Assembly: GCA_040219275.1 (NCBI GenBank)
Contig: JAVJSU010000040.1
Coordinates: forward strand, 1-20,737
DNA: 20,737 nucleotides
From: JAVJSU01 sp040219275
GTDB lineage: Bacteria > Chloroflexota > Anaerolineae > Aggregatilineales > Phototrophicaceae
Direction: 5' to 3'
Shown: positions 8,394 through 16,260 of the stretch, piece by piece
Position numbering within the stretch: the stretch's first letter is position 1
Layout of the letters: each line of letters begins with the position of its first letter
Notes under the pieces: model-generated
What the model saw: the letters and a program-made list of their open reading frames with translations, nothing else
The model's database searches: none
What the model was told of the DNA's origin: nothing
Position numbers and translations under genes: made by a program

Positions 8394-9446
8394 TCACTCC
8401 TGTTGTAGTTGTGTAGTGGCTTGCTTCGTAGGATTTATGCCCTGTAAATCAAGCTCCTCAGCGAAGTGACACGCGACCATGTGTCCTTCATTCCCTACAC
8501 GGCGCAACGGGGGTGCCTCCATTTTGCAACGTTCCTGAACATAACGGCAACGCGGATGAAAGTAACATCCACCCGGTGGGTTTGATGGGTCGGGTACATC
8601 CCCGCCCAGCCTCACCCGTTCGGAGCGTTTGCGCGGGTTCGGCTTGGGCACGGCGGATAGCAATGCCTCCGTATAAGGATGCAGGGGCTTACGGTACAGG
8701 GGGCGGGTCGGCGCGAGTTCGACCAGTCGCCCGACATACATCACCGCGACCCGATCTGCCAGATATTTCACAACGCTCAAGTCATGCGAAATGAAAAGAT
8801 AGGTCAGGTTGTAGAGTTCCTGTAGGTCTTTCATCAGGTTCAGTATCTGAGCACGTACCGAGACATCCAACGCACTTACCGCCTCATCAGCGACCAGTAG
8901 TTCCGGTCGTACGATCAACGCTTTGGCAATACCTATCCGCTGTCGTTGACCGCCACTAAAGGCGTGCGGATACCGTCGCATGTATTCCGGGCGCAGACCA
9001 ACCTGGCTCAGTAACACCGCGATGCGATCTTCCAATTCATTCCGGTTATGCGTGATTTTCTGGATGCGTAGCGGCTCTGATAAGATGTCGTACACGGTCA
9101 TGCGCGGGTTTAGCGATGAAAACGGGTCCTGGAACACCATACGAATCTGACGGCGATAGGGCTTCAGCGCCTTATTCGTCAGGGAGACCAGGTCAACGGT
9201 ATGTTCAGCACCGTGATAAAGAATTTCTCCACCTGTCGGCGTGTAATCGCGCACGATGCAACGTCCAATGGTCGTTTTGCCACAGCCACTCTCCCCGACT
9301 AATCCTAGCGTTTCACGGGGTTGGATGCTAAACGTCACACCATCAACCGCTTTAACATGCCCCACCACCTGTTGAAACACACCTTTGCGGATGGGGAAGT
9401 GCATTTTTAAGTCATTGATTTCCAGTAGCGTATTTGAAACACTCAT
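8394..9446 (-). CDS. Oligopeptide/oligosaccharide ABC transporter ATPase, OppF/DppF type
   Basis: A 350-residue nucleotide-binding subunit. Walker A is GESGCGKT (51-58), the Q-loop is VFQDPFSSLNPR, the signature FSGGQRQRIGIAKAL is followed by Walker B LLVADEAVSALD, and the H-loop is ISHDLSVV. After the ATPase core is the C-terminal oligopeptide-type domain with cysteines spaced C-x5-C-x6-C and a fourth further on (GCYFHPRCRYVQERC...AC); related Opp subunits are reported to hold a [4Fe-4S] cluster there. The start overlaps the end of the other ATPase gene by four bases (ATGA). In the Opp family the two ATPases form a heterodimer with two permeases. Confidence 0.95.
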   Translation of the reverse strand: MSVSNTLLEINDLKMHFPIRKGVFQQVVGHVKAVDGVTFSIQPRETLGLVGESGCGKTTIGRCIVRDYTPTGGEILYHGAEHTVDLVSLTNKALKPYRRQIRMVFQDPFSSLNPRMTVYDILSEPLRIQKITHNRNELEDRIAVLLSQVGLRPEYMRRYPHAFSGGQRQRIGIAKALIVRPELLVADEAVSALDVSVRAQILNLMKDLQELYNLTYLFISHDLSVVKYLADRVAVMYVGRLVELAPTRPLYRKPLHPYTEALLSAVPKPNPRKRSERVRLGGDVPDPSNPPGGCYFHPRCRYVQERCKMEAPPLRRVGNEGHMVACHFAEELDLQGINPTKQATTQLQQE

Positions 9447-10465
9447 GACACTTCCTCCCCGTCATAAAGTAAACAACGCACGCGCCGTCCATCTGGCAAC
9501 GTGCGTAATTGTGGGTGAATCTTGTCACAGCGTCCGGGCATGAACTCTGTACAGCGATCATGGAACAAACATCCGGTAGGACGGTTGAAGGGACTGGGTA
9601 CGCTCCCTTCAATGGGGTCTAGTCGTTGTCCGATGTCGTCATCATCAAGGTTAGGAATGGAACGCAGTAGCGCCTGCGTATACGGATGTTGCGGGTCAAA
9701 AAAGAGCGAGTCCACATCAGCCTGTTCCACGACTTCACCCAGATACATCACGACGACTTCATCACACGCTTCAGCCACGACCCCCAGATCATGGGTAATG
9801 AGAATGATAGCGCTGTCGTATTGCTCACGCAGTTCCACCATCAAATCCAGAATTTGCGCCTGCGTGGTGACATCGAGGGCGGTTGTCGGCTCATCAGCAA
9901 TCAGGATGGTCGGATTCAAAGCGAGTGCCATCGCAATCATTGCCCGTTGGCGCATCCCACCAGAAAGCTGAAACGTGTAACTATCCACATTGCGTTCCGG
10001 GTGGGGGATGCCGACCCGCCGCAACATCTCAATGGCATGTTGCCGTGCCATCTGGTTGCTCATGGGTTTGTGTTCTTGAATAAGCTCGATAATCTGCTGT
10101 CCAATGGTATAAACTGGACTGAGTGAGTTCATCGGCTCCTGGAAAATCATCGAAATGACGTTGCCCCTATACTGACGAATCTCACTCCCGCGTGGGTGCA
10201 TTGCGGCTAAATCAATGGGGATATCGCTATCGTTTGCGTCCGCCCCGTAGAACAGCATCTGACCATCTACCAGATGTCCGGGCTTGGTGATAAGCTGTAA
10301 GATTGAGAAGGCAGTCACGCTCTTGCCGCAACCACTCTCCCCCACAATACCCAGCGTGCTGTTGCGCCGAAGGGTAAAATCAACCCCATCAACGGCTTTG
10401 ACAACGCCGTCATCGGTGTCAAAATGTACTTTCAGGTTCTTCACGTCAAGAATAATATCATTCAT
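9443..10465 (-). CDS. Oligopeptide/oligosaccharide ABC transporter ATPase, OppD/DppD type
   Basis: A 340-residue ATPase subunit from the preferred ATG at 10465-10463 (MNDIILDVKNLKVHF), which matches where this family starts. An in-frame ATG at 10486 would overlap the permease end by eight bases and add seven residues; frames further upstream run into permease sequence and are unlikely. Walker A is GESGCGKS (42-49 from the chosen start), with Q-loop IFQEPMNSLSP, signature LSGGMRQRAMIAMALAL, Walker B ILIADEPTTALD and H-loop ITHDLGVVAE. The C-terminal cysteine set C-x5-C-x7-C plus a later Cys is present (GCLFHDRC...RC...RC). It pairs with the OppF-type subunit directly downstream. Confidence 0.94.
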   Translation of the reverse strand: MNDIILDVKNLKVHFDTDDGVVKAVDGVDFTLRRNSTLGIVGESGCGKSVTAFSILQLITKPGHLVDGQMLFYGADANDSDIPIDLAAMHPRGSEIRQYRGNVISMIFQEPMNSLSPVYTIGQQIIELIQEHKPMSNQMARQHAIEMLRRVGIPHPERNVDSYTFQLSGGMRQRAMIAMALALNPTILIADEPTTALDVTTQAQILDLMVELREQYDSAIILITHDLGVVAEACDEVVVMYLGEVVEQADVDSLFFDPQHPYTQALLRSIPNLDDDDIGQRLDPIEGSVPSPFNRPTGCLFHDRCTEFMPGRCDKIHPQLRTLPDGRRVRCLLYDGEEVS

Positions 10466-10478
10466 ATGATTTTCTATC

Positions 10479-11615
10479 TCAGGCATAAGGGTCTGCCGCA
10501 TCGCGTAAGCCATCACCGAGGAAGTTGAGTGCCAGTACCGCCACAATCACCGGAACTGCCGGAGCGAGTAGCCACGATGCCTGAGCGACAGTGCGTATGT
10601 TCTGCGCTTCTTTAAGTAATACGCCCCAACTGACTACGGGTGGGCGCAAACCTAGCCCCAGGAAACTGAGTGCCGTTTCCGCCAGGATCATACTGGGGAT
10701 CGCCAGCGTCACAGCGGCGATGATGTGGCTGGTGAAAGCAGGTAGCATATATTTGAACATAATTCGGAACTGCCCGGCACCATCTAACCGTGCTGAACGT
10801 ACATAATCCTCACCCCTCAGCGATAAGAACTTACCACGTACCACCCGCGCCATCTCCGTCCATCCGATGAACGATAAGATGACGGTGATACTGAAATAGA
10901 CGTAAAGTGGATCCCACGTAAGCGGAACCGCCGCGGCAAGCCCCATCCAGAGGGGAATGGTCGGTAACGAGCGTATGAAGTCAGTCAGGCGTTGAATGAG
11001 GTTATCGACTGTGCCACCATAGTAGCCACTGATGCCACCGATGATGATGCCGAGTATCAGGCTGAACGTTACCCCCACCAGCCCGATAGACATTGAGATG
11101 CGAGTTCCATAGACGATACGGCTGAGTTGGTCACGCCCTAAGCGGTCTGCACCAAGCAGGTAAATCCGCTGTTCCGGGTCTGTGGGTCCAATGAGGTGAG
11201 TATGGGTCGTGAAGATGCCAAGCAGTTTATACTCATAACCTTCCACGAACAACCCCACCGGGATGCGTACCTCCGGATCAATGATGAACGTGCGCCGCAT
11301 CTCAACGGCATCAACTTCTGTCGTGTAGCCATTTACATAGGGCGAGAAGCGCCCATCCTGGAACAGATGCAGGGTTTGTGGTGGTGCCAATGGGAGTTGG
11401 CTGTTGGGCAAGTCAGGTGGGTATGGCGCGAAGAACTCCGCGAAAATTGCCACAAAGTAGATAAACAGCACAATCACAAGGCTAACCATCGCTAACCGAT
11501 GTTTGCGGAAACGGCGCAGAATCAAAACACGTTGCGGCACATAAAACGATTTAGACTGTGCATCGTCTTGTTCCTGACGACTTGTTCCTGGCGCGTTGTA
11601 GGTAGAATCAACCAT
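10479..11615 (-). CDS. ABC transporter permease, OppC/DppC type with an enlarged extracytoplasmic loop
   Basis: A 378-residue inner-membrane permease. A cytoplasmic N-terminus containing RRFRKHRLAM leads into TM1 (about 42-64), followed by a loop of about 85 residues (APYPPDLPNS to LLGADRLGRDQLSRI) that is clearly longer than in E. coli OppC/DppC. Four to five further membrane segments surround the EAA-type coupling motif (EMARVVRGKFLSLRGEDYVRSARLDGAG). The enlarged loop is, to my recollection, typical of the subgroup found with family 5 binding proteins in Chloroflexota and rhizobia. The start ATG has AGGAG six bases upstream and follows the other permease by nine bases. It ends in FLGDGLRDAADPYA, the family's usual end. 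Confidence 0.94.
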   Translation of the reverse strand: MVDSTYNAPGTSRQEQDDAQSKSFYVPQRVLILRRFRKHRLAMVSLVIVLFIYFVAIFAEFFAPYPPDLPNSQLPLAPPQTLHLFQDGRFSPYVNGYTTEVDAVEMRRTFIIDPEVRIPVGLFVEGYEYKLLGIFTTHTHLIGPTDPEQRIYLLGADRLGRDQLSRIVYGTRISMSIGLVGVTFSLILGIIIGGISGYYGGTVDNLIQRLTDFIRSLPTIPLWMGLAAAVPLTWDPLYVYFSITVILSFIGWTEMARVVRGKFLSLRGEDYVRSARLDGAGQFRIMFKYMLPAFTSHIIAAVTLAIPSMILAETALSFLGLGLRPPVVSWGVLLKEAQNIRTVAQASWLLAPAVPVIVAVLALNFLGDGLRDAADPYA

Positions 11616-11624
11616 GATCGTCTC

Positions 11625-12611
11625 CTATTCGTAGCGAATGCGCGGGTCGAGCCATGCAAGCAGTAGGTCAGAAACCAGCGTACCGATGACCGTCAGTGTG
11701 CTGAGCATCAAAATGAATGCACCGGCTAAGTACATATCCTGAGAGGTGAGCGCGTTGAGCAGTAGTGGACCCGTGGTCGGTAAGCTCAAGACAACCGCGA
11801 CAATCACAGAGCCAGAAACCAATTGCGGCAAGACCCAGCCAACCGTACTCACGAAGGGATTGAGGGCAATACGCACCGGATGTTTCAAAATGACCTTCCA
11901 TTCCGGCAATCCCTTTGCCCGGGCGGTGATTACATAAGGCTTTTTGAGTTCATCCAACAGATTCGCACGCATGGTGCGGATGAGACCGGCTGTGCCTGCC
12001 GTGCCGATAATGATGACTGGAATCCACATGCGCGAAAGGAGATCAAGCACACGCCCCCAACTCCACGGGGCTTCTACATATTCCGGGGAGAATAACCCAC
12101 CCACTACGTATCCGTAGTTTTTGAAGGCGAAATACATCAACAGTAGCGCCAATAGAAAGTTCGGAATTGCCAAGCCGATAAAGCCAAGCGTTGTGAAGAG
12201 GTAATCTCCGATTGAATACTGATTGACTGCCGAATAAATGCCGATGGGCAACGCCGTGATCCAGGTGAGCATCAGGGTCGTCAGCGCGAGGATAAGGGTC
12301 AGTTGTAGGCGTCCCCAGATCAAATCAGAAACAGGTTGCTGATGCTTGAATGAACGTCCAAAATCCCCATGCAGGAGGATATTTTCCATCCATTGTGCAT
12401 AACGCTGAAGCAGTGGCTTGCCCAGCGCATAACGGGCTTCCAGCGCCTCGATCTGGTCTGTTGTCAGGTCAATGCCCTGGGCGGTCAGGTTTGAAATGTA
12501 AACATCGAGGTAATCACCAGGCGGCAGGTCGATGATAACGAATGCCACGATAGACACCAGCAAGAGCGTGGGAATAGCCCATAAAATACGGCGTATAACA
12601 AAACCGACCAT
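11625..12611 (-). CDS. ABC transporter permease, OppB/DppB type
   Basis: A 328-residue permease with about six membrane segments. The start is set at the ATG at 12611-12609 (MVGFVIRRILWAIPTLLLVS), the usual beginning of OppB proteins, with GGAG at 12621-12624. An in-frame upstream ATG at 12647 would place 12 extra residues inside a hairpin and has no ribosome site, so I reject it. The coupling helix motif is LLDELKKPYVITARAKGLPEWKV and the protein ends with ...LLAWLDPRIRYE, as in the family. The loop after TM1 (PPGDYLDVYISNL) corresponds to the substrate-side region. It forms the channel with the OppC-type partner nine bases downstream. Confidence 0.95.
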   Translation of the reverse strand: MVGFVIRRILWAIPTLLLVSIVAFVIIDLPPGDYLDVYISNLTAQGIDLTTDQIEALEARYALGKPLLQRYAQWMENILLHGDFGRSFKHQQPVSDLIWGRLQLTLILALTTLMLTWITALPIGIYSAVNQYSIGDYLFTTLGFIGLAIPNFLLALLLMYFAFKNYGYVVGGLFSPEYVEAPWSWGRVLDLLSRMWIPVIIIGTAGTAGLIRTMRANLLDELKKPYVITARAKGLPEWKVILKHPVRIALNPFVSTVGWVLPQLVSGSVIVAVVLSLPTTGPLLLNALTSQDMYLAGAFILMLSTLTVIGTLVSDLLLAWLDPRIRYE

Positions 12612-12640
12612 AAGTATAGTCTCCAAAAAACAATAAACCT

Positions 12641-12675
12641 GGTGCATGGGGAAGGCTTGACCTTCCCCCTACACC
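12641..12675 (-). terminator. Intra-operon hairpin between binding protein and permease genes
   Basis: GGGGAAGG (12648-12655) pairs perfectly with CCTTCCCC (12661-12668) over a five-base loop, and GGTG/CACC (12641-12644, 12672-12675) adds an outer four-pair stem. In the minus-strand transcript it follows the binding-protein stop by 27 bases; a T-rich stretch comes only after about ten bases, so it is not a strict intrinsic terminator. Such hairpins after binding-protein genes often leave that message more abundant than the permease part by partial termination or 3'-end protection. Confidence 0.6.
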
Positions 12676-12701
12676 GTAATTCTATATTGTGACTGGATAT
12701 T

Positions 12702-14603
12702 CTATGAATTTAGGAAGTACGTGAACGGATTACCGAGACCTTCCAGTCCATAGGAAAAGTTCATAGCGATGGTCGGCACATTCTGCATACGGTTACTTAC
12801 AATTTGCAGATCTGGCAATGGTGTGCTGATGCCGATGCTATAGAAATTATCGGCGGCAATTTGTAGAATTTCCTCAAAAATTTCCTGCTGACGGGCAAGA
12901 TCCGCAGTCGCTTTGAACTCTTCATACAATTCTAACTGGCGCATCACCGAAGGCGGGGGTTCGACGGCGTTTTCGGCATCCGCACCGATAGTATACCAAT
13001 CACGCCAACCCACACCAAACAGGCATTCCCGATTGTTTTCCCACGGGAAGTAATCTTTGGGGTTCTCGTACACGCGCACACCCGCCGGACTGTGCCAACT
13101 CGTCACGTCGTGCTGGTTGTTGTAGGCGATGTCGTCACGGGTAACGCGGTCTACCTCACGGACTTCAGTGCGGACACCGACTGCGTTCCAGTACCCGGCA
13201 ATCAACTGCGCTTGATCGGTGTAATCGCGGACATCGGCGACCGTCAGGAAAGTGATGGTGAAGGGTTCACCATCCGGACCAAGGCGGAAGCCTTCACCGT
13301 CACGGTCAGCCAAGATTTCGTCAAGCAGTTCGTTGGCAAGATCGACATTGTATTCGGTGTATTGGAACGACAACTGCGGATTATGGAGTGCTGTACCTGG
13401 AAGCGGGCCAACCTGAGCTGGAGTCGTCAGACCAAAGTACAATGTGTCGATAATGGCTTGCCGGTCAATCGCATGGGAGAGCGCAACACGGAAGTTCAGG
13501 TTGCCAAAGACTTCGCGCTTAACAGGGTCCGGATGGGTTTGGTTAATGAAGACGTTGCCAGTATTGGCGAACACAGGTAACGTATCCTCAACAGCATAGC
13601 CGCCCGCCTCAGCATTTTCAAAAAAGAATGAGCGATTCGCCGTACCCTGACCAATGAACTGCCACTGCATATCAACCTCACCGGCGGCGGCACGCAGAAC
13701 CATCGATTCCATGTCGCTCAATACGGCTACATCAATGTTGTCAATATATGGATATTGCTGTCCGGTGGAGTCCACCTTGAAGTAATAGGGATTGCGGGTA
13801 AATTCATAACGTGTGCTAGCGCCATCGATTTCACTGGTACCGATCCATGCGCCGAGGGTCGGGCGATCCGGGTTCCAGAAACCGAGGAAATAGATTGAAG
13901 ATAGTTGTTCATACCATTCCGTCCACTGATCAAAACCCGCATCTGCCGCCATTTGAAGTGCATCAGGGTTGCTATCGGGCCAGAACTGTTCCAGATAGTG
14001 GCGCGGGGTTTGGGTGACCATGTTGCCGTCGGGATGTGCCAATTGTGATAAGAAAATACCATTGGGCTGGTCAAAGACATAGGTGAAGGTGTAGTCATCA
14101 ATGATAACGATGTCGCTGGCACGGAAGGGGCGGTTACCGCTAGGGTTCCATTCTTCGTTAAGCGACATCTCCCACTGGAACAGCACGTCATCGGTAGTGA
14201 AGAATTCACCATCAGACCAACGAATGCCGGGGCGGATGTAGAAGGTATATTCGGTGGCATCCTCGTTGACTTCCCACCGCTCGGCGACGTTGGGCACAAC
14301 GGTTGACAGGTCGAGCGAGAATTGCACCAGTGGCTCAAAGGCAAAAGAAGTAATCAGGGTGGAAAATGCGCCGTTTTCCGGGAAGACACGGCGCCATGTA
14401 CCGCCGTATTCACCAATGGCTTCACCATCGATGACGAAGGGTTGCTCCGGCAGACGTTCTTCAACGGGAGGGAGTTCACCCGCCGCGACCAATTCAGCCA
14501 GCATGGGAGCTTCACTATAGGTGGTATCCTGTGCGGAGACGATGCCGGATACCAAAACCATTAAACTAAGTGACAGAAAAAACAAAATTGAACGCGATTT
14601 CAT
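12702..14603 (-). CDS. Extracytoplasmic solute-binding protein, family 5 (SBP_bac_5), of the ABC importer
   Basis: A 633-residue secreted binding protein. The N-terminus has a basic start (MKSR), a hydrophobic core and a VSA-Q cleavage site after residue 24; there is no lipobox cysteine. The mature protein opens with APMLAELVAAGELPPVEERLP and EYGGTWRR, a form I associate with Chloroflexota family 5 proteins. The family 5 signature region lies around YTFYIRPGIRWSDGEFFTTDDVLFQWEM. Members bind peptides but some bind oligosaccharides; Thermotoga maritima has family 5 proteins that bind beta-mannosides. With a beta-mannosidase and sulfatases downstream, an oligosaccharide ligand is the best inference. 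It is the first gene of the transport/sulfatase run, with AGGAG about nine bases before the ATG and a promoter further up. Confidence 0.93.
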   Translation of the reverse strand: MKSRSILFFLSLSLMVLVSGIVSAQDTTYSEAPMLAELVAAGELPPVEERLPEQPFVIDGEAIGEYGGTWRRVFPENGAFSTLITSFAFEPLVQFSLDLSTVVPNVAERWEVNEDATEYTFYIRPGIRWSDGEFFTTDDVLFQWEMSLNEEWNPSGNRPFRASDIVIIDDYTFTYVFDQPNGIFLSQLAHPDGNMVTQTPRHYLEQFWPDSNPDALQMAADAGFDQWTEWYEQLSSIYFLGFWNPDRPTLGAWIGTSEIDGASTRYEFTRNPYYFKVDSTGQQYPYIDNIDVAVLSDMESMVLRAAAGEVDMQWQFIGQGTANRSFFFENAEAGGYAVEDTLPVFANTGNVFINQTHPDPVKREVFGNLNFRVALSHAIDRQAIIDTLYFGLTTPAQVGPLPGTALHNPQLSFQYTEYNVDLANELLDEILADRDGEGFRLGPDGEPFTITFLTVADVRDYTDQAQLIAGYWNAVGVRTEVREVDRVTRDDIAYNNQHDVTSWHSPAGVRVYENPKDYFPWENNRECLFGVGWRDWYTIGADAENAVEPPPSVMRQLELYEEFKATADLARQQEIFEEILQIAADNFYSIGISTPLPDLQIVSNRMQNVPTIAMNFSYGLEGLGNPFTYFLNS

Positions 14604-14614
14604 AAGGGATTCTC

Positions 14615-14692
14615 CTAAAGTTTGGTATCATTTAGAAAATTATTGGATAGTTGAGTTAAATTTTTTCCCTGTTTTCTCACCTCCTCTACCAT
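14615..14692 (-). other. Possible 25-codon leader ORF before the binding-protein gene
   Basis: An ATG at 14692-14690 opens a frame of 25 codons ending in TAG at 14617-14615, and that stop overlaps the TAGGAG ribosome site of the binding-protein gene. It lies within the predicted leader. There is no Shine-Dalgarno sequence before its ATG, and its codons GAG-GAG-GTG look like a ribosome site themselves. It may be chance in AT-rich DNA. Confidence 0.2.
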
Positions 14693-14729
14693 TTAATTTA
14701 AAAATTTTTAGTAAAATTTAATTTAGTTT

Positions 14730-14758
14730 AGTTTAATATCTCCTGGAAAATTTGTCAA
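14730..14758 (-). promoter_or_regulatory. Sigma-70-type promoter for the transporter/sulfatase operon
   Basis: On the minus strand a perfect TTGACA (14758-14753) is followed after 17 bases by TAAACT (14735-14730), a 4/6 match to TATAAT. Transcription would start near 14723, giving a leader of about 120 bases before the binding-protein ATG. The site lies in the 295-base AT-rich region shared with the divergent LacI-family gene. I saw no riboswitch fold in this leader. Confidence 0.6.
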
Positions 14759-14763
14759 ACAAG

Positions 14764-14776
14764 TCGTTTTATACGA
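14764..14776. promoter_or_regulatory. Candidate operator for the LacI-family regulator
   Basis: TCGT-tttat-ACGA is a perfect 4+4 inverted repeat six bases upstream of the -35 box of the operon promoter and just upstream of a possible + strand -10 (TATGAT, 14790-14795) for the regulator. It lacks the central CG usual for LacI-family operators, and short arms occur by chance, so this is tentative. Confidence 0.25.
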
Positions 14777-14898
14777 AAATTGTGGGTATTATGATAGAAA
14801 AATGAGCAAAATATAAATATGAGTAGAAATTATTTTTCTTGTTCATAAACATTTTTAAAAAATTTTAGTATCGGTTAAGTTGAGAACTGGAAGACGAT

Positions 14899-15930
14899 GT
14901 GAGCGAAAAAATTACTTTGCGCCATGTGGCAGAATTAGCAGATGTCTCAGTGGCAACGGTGTCGTTGGTTTTAAATGACAGAGAGGGCGTATCTCAGCAA
15001 ACCCGTGATCGGGTGATGGATGCCGCCCTGAAGGTGGGGTACATCGAGGAAAAACCACCGGAGGCTATCCAACGGACTTTGCGCTTACTTTCACCTTATG
15101 ATGTTGGCGAACCAAGAGAAAATATCGACATCGGATTTTATGGCAGAGTGTTAGGTGGGGTAGAACGGGAATGTCGTCAACAGAATATTTCGTTGATCTT
15201 TTCCGGCATCATGATTGACCCCTACCAAAGCCTCAATGAGTGGCCCCCAATGGCAGTTGATGCCGATATGGATGGGTTTATCATCATCGGTGGCACTATT
15301 ACTCCGTCATTAGAAGCAAAACTTGTGCAACTCAATAAACCGATTTTGCTCCTCAACAGCTATACAAAGATGGCACTTTATGATGCGGTGTATATTGATA
15401 ACTTTGCTGGTGCTTATGCCGCTGTAACGCATCTTATTGAAAAAGGGCATACCCATATTGGTGTTGTAGGTAGCAATGAGCGTGACCTGTGTCATCGAAG
15501 CATTTATGAACGTCGTCAGGGTTATCTTGCGGCGCTTGCTGACCATAATATTCAACACACGTACATCACCAATAGCTTATTTAAGTTGGATGTCGCAGAA
15601 GAGGCGGCATACCAACTATTGAAAGACAATCCCCAGATTACCGCGGTCTTTGCTTGTAACGATCATCTTTCAGTGGGGGTGATGGATGCGGCGCGTCGAC
15701 TCCACCTAAAACTTCCTGATGATTTATCTATCGTCGGTTTTGACGACGACTCCATGTTTAGCACCATCGTTAGACCAAGTTTGACGACAATGCGGGTGGA
15801 TCAACCGTTATTAGGTGTTTTAGGTGTACGAATGCTCCTTAACCGTATCGAAAATCCCGCGCAAACGCCTATTTACACGACAGTAACGACTTCGTTGGTT
15901 GAGCGGGAGTCGGTCAAAGACATTACTTAG
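14899..15930 (+). CDS. LacI-family transcriptional regulator
   Basis: A 343-residue regulator starting at GTG (the overlapping ATG at 14897 stops at once), with GGAAG a few bases upstream. Residues 5-26 form the LacI helix-turn-helix (ITLRHVAELADVSVATVSLVLND), then the hinge region RDRVMDAALKVGYIEE. The periplasmic-binding-protein-like sensor follows: DGFIIIGGT, YIDNFAGAYAAVTHLIEKGHTHIGVVG, VFACNDHLSVGVMDAARRL, LPDDLSIVGFDDDSMFS and the end LTTMRVDQPLLGVLGVRMLLNRIENP. It is divergent from the binding-protein gene, the usual layout for local control of a sugar operon; the effector would be an imported or partly degraded saccharide. Repressor or activator action cannot be told from sequence. 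Confidence 0.95.
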   Translation: MSEKITLRHVAELADVSVATVSLVLNDREGVSQQTRDRVMDAALKVGYIEEKPPEAIQRTLRLLSPYDVGEPRENIDIGFYGRVLGGVERECRQQNISLIFSGIMIDPYQSLNEWPPMAVDADMDGFIIIGGTITPSLEAKLVQLNKPILLLNSYTKMALYDAVYIDNFAGAYAAVTHLIEKGHTHIGVVGSNERDLCHRSIYERRQGYLAALADHNIQHTYITNSLFKLDVAEEAAYQLLKDNPQITAVFACNDHLSVGVMDAARRLHLKLPDDLSIVGFDDDSMFSTIVRPSLTTMRVDQPLLGVLGVRMLLNRIENPAQTPIYTTVTTSLVERESVKDIT

Positions 15931-15941
15931 GTTACTTCGTT

Positions 15942-15982
15942 TGAATGCTACTGCTCAGCATGGACTTTGATTTCAGCATTCA
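15942..15982 (+). terminator. Weak inverted repeat after the LacI-family gene
   Basis: TGAATGCT (15942-15949) and AGCATTCA (15975-15982) pair over 8 bp with a 25-base loop, starting 12 bases past the stop codon. The long loop and missing T-run make it a weak candidate for a transcript end. Confidence 0.25.
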
Positions 15983-16007
15983 TTATGTGGTAGTAGACTT
16001 ACTCAGT

Positions 16008-16235
16008 TTACGTCGTTTCCGACGTTGAAGCCCTATTGTTCACAATCTGCCATACGCGAGAGTGATGCAAACCTGTTTCAACTGCAATTACCCGGTAGCT
16101 CATGCCACGCGCGCGCATGGTGAGGATGTCAGCACGGAGCTGGGCTTTATCAGAATTTCGGAGATCGCTTTTGGTTGAGGGTGGTATGGAGATGTTGAAC
16201 TGTAGCTTATGCCTAGTTAACGTACCTGAGTCTCC
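16008..16235 (-). pseudogene. Helix-turn-helix mini-ORF or remnant of a DNA-binding/transposase protein
   Basis: A 75-codon open frame follows a TGA at 16238-16236 and ends in TAA at 16010-16008. It contains DKAQLRADILTMRARGMSYR then VIAVETGLHHSRVWQIVNN, which fits the two-helix pattern of HTH domains at the start of transposases, resolvases and small phage regulators. The only ATG (16118) would leave 36 residues and lose the first helix, and there is no clear ribosome site for a start further up. It lies between the LacI-family gene and the TPR gene in a 330-base stretch with no other gene. I read it as a decayed fragment; a real small protein with an unusual start is possible. Confidence 0.5.
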
Positions 16236-16241
16236 TCAGGT
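16224..16241 (-). terminator. Short hairpin after the TPR gene
   Basis: ACCTGAG (16224-16230) and CTCAGGT (16235-16241) form a perfect 7-bp stem with a TCTC loop, 20 bases past the TPR gene's stop codon. No T-run follows on the minus strand, so termination would not be of the standard intrinsic type. Confidence 0.4.
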
Positions 16242-16260
16242 CCATTCTTCCTGCACTAGG

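Noticed and set aside
9522..10126. Two overlapping + strand frames of 146-149 codons opposite the OppD-type ATPase
   Set aside because: They mirror the conserved ATPase sequence and have no start signals or family features.
12612..12647. Upstream ATG for the OppB-type permease
   Set aside because: It lies at the intergenic hairpin, has no ribosome site and would put 12 non-family residues before the conserved N-terminus.
13727..14344. 205-codon minus-strand frame inside the binding-protein gene
   Set aside because: Out-of-frame overlap of a well-supported family 5 binding protein; composition is low-complexity Ser/Pro/Thr with no domain.
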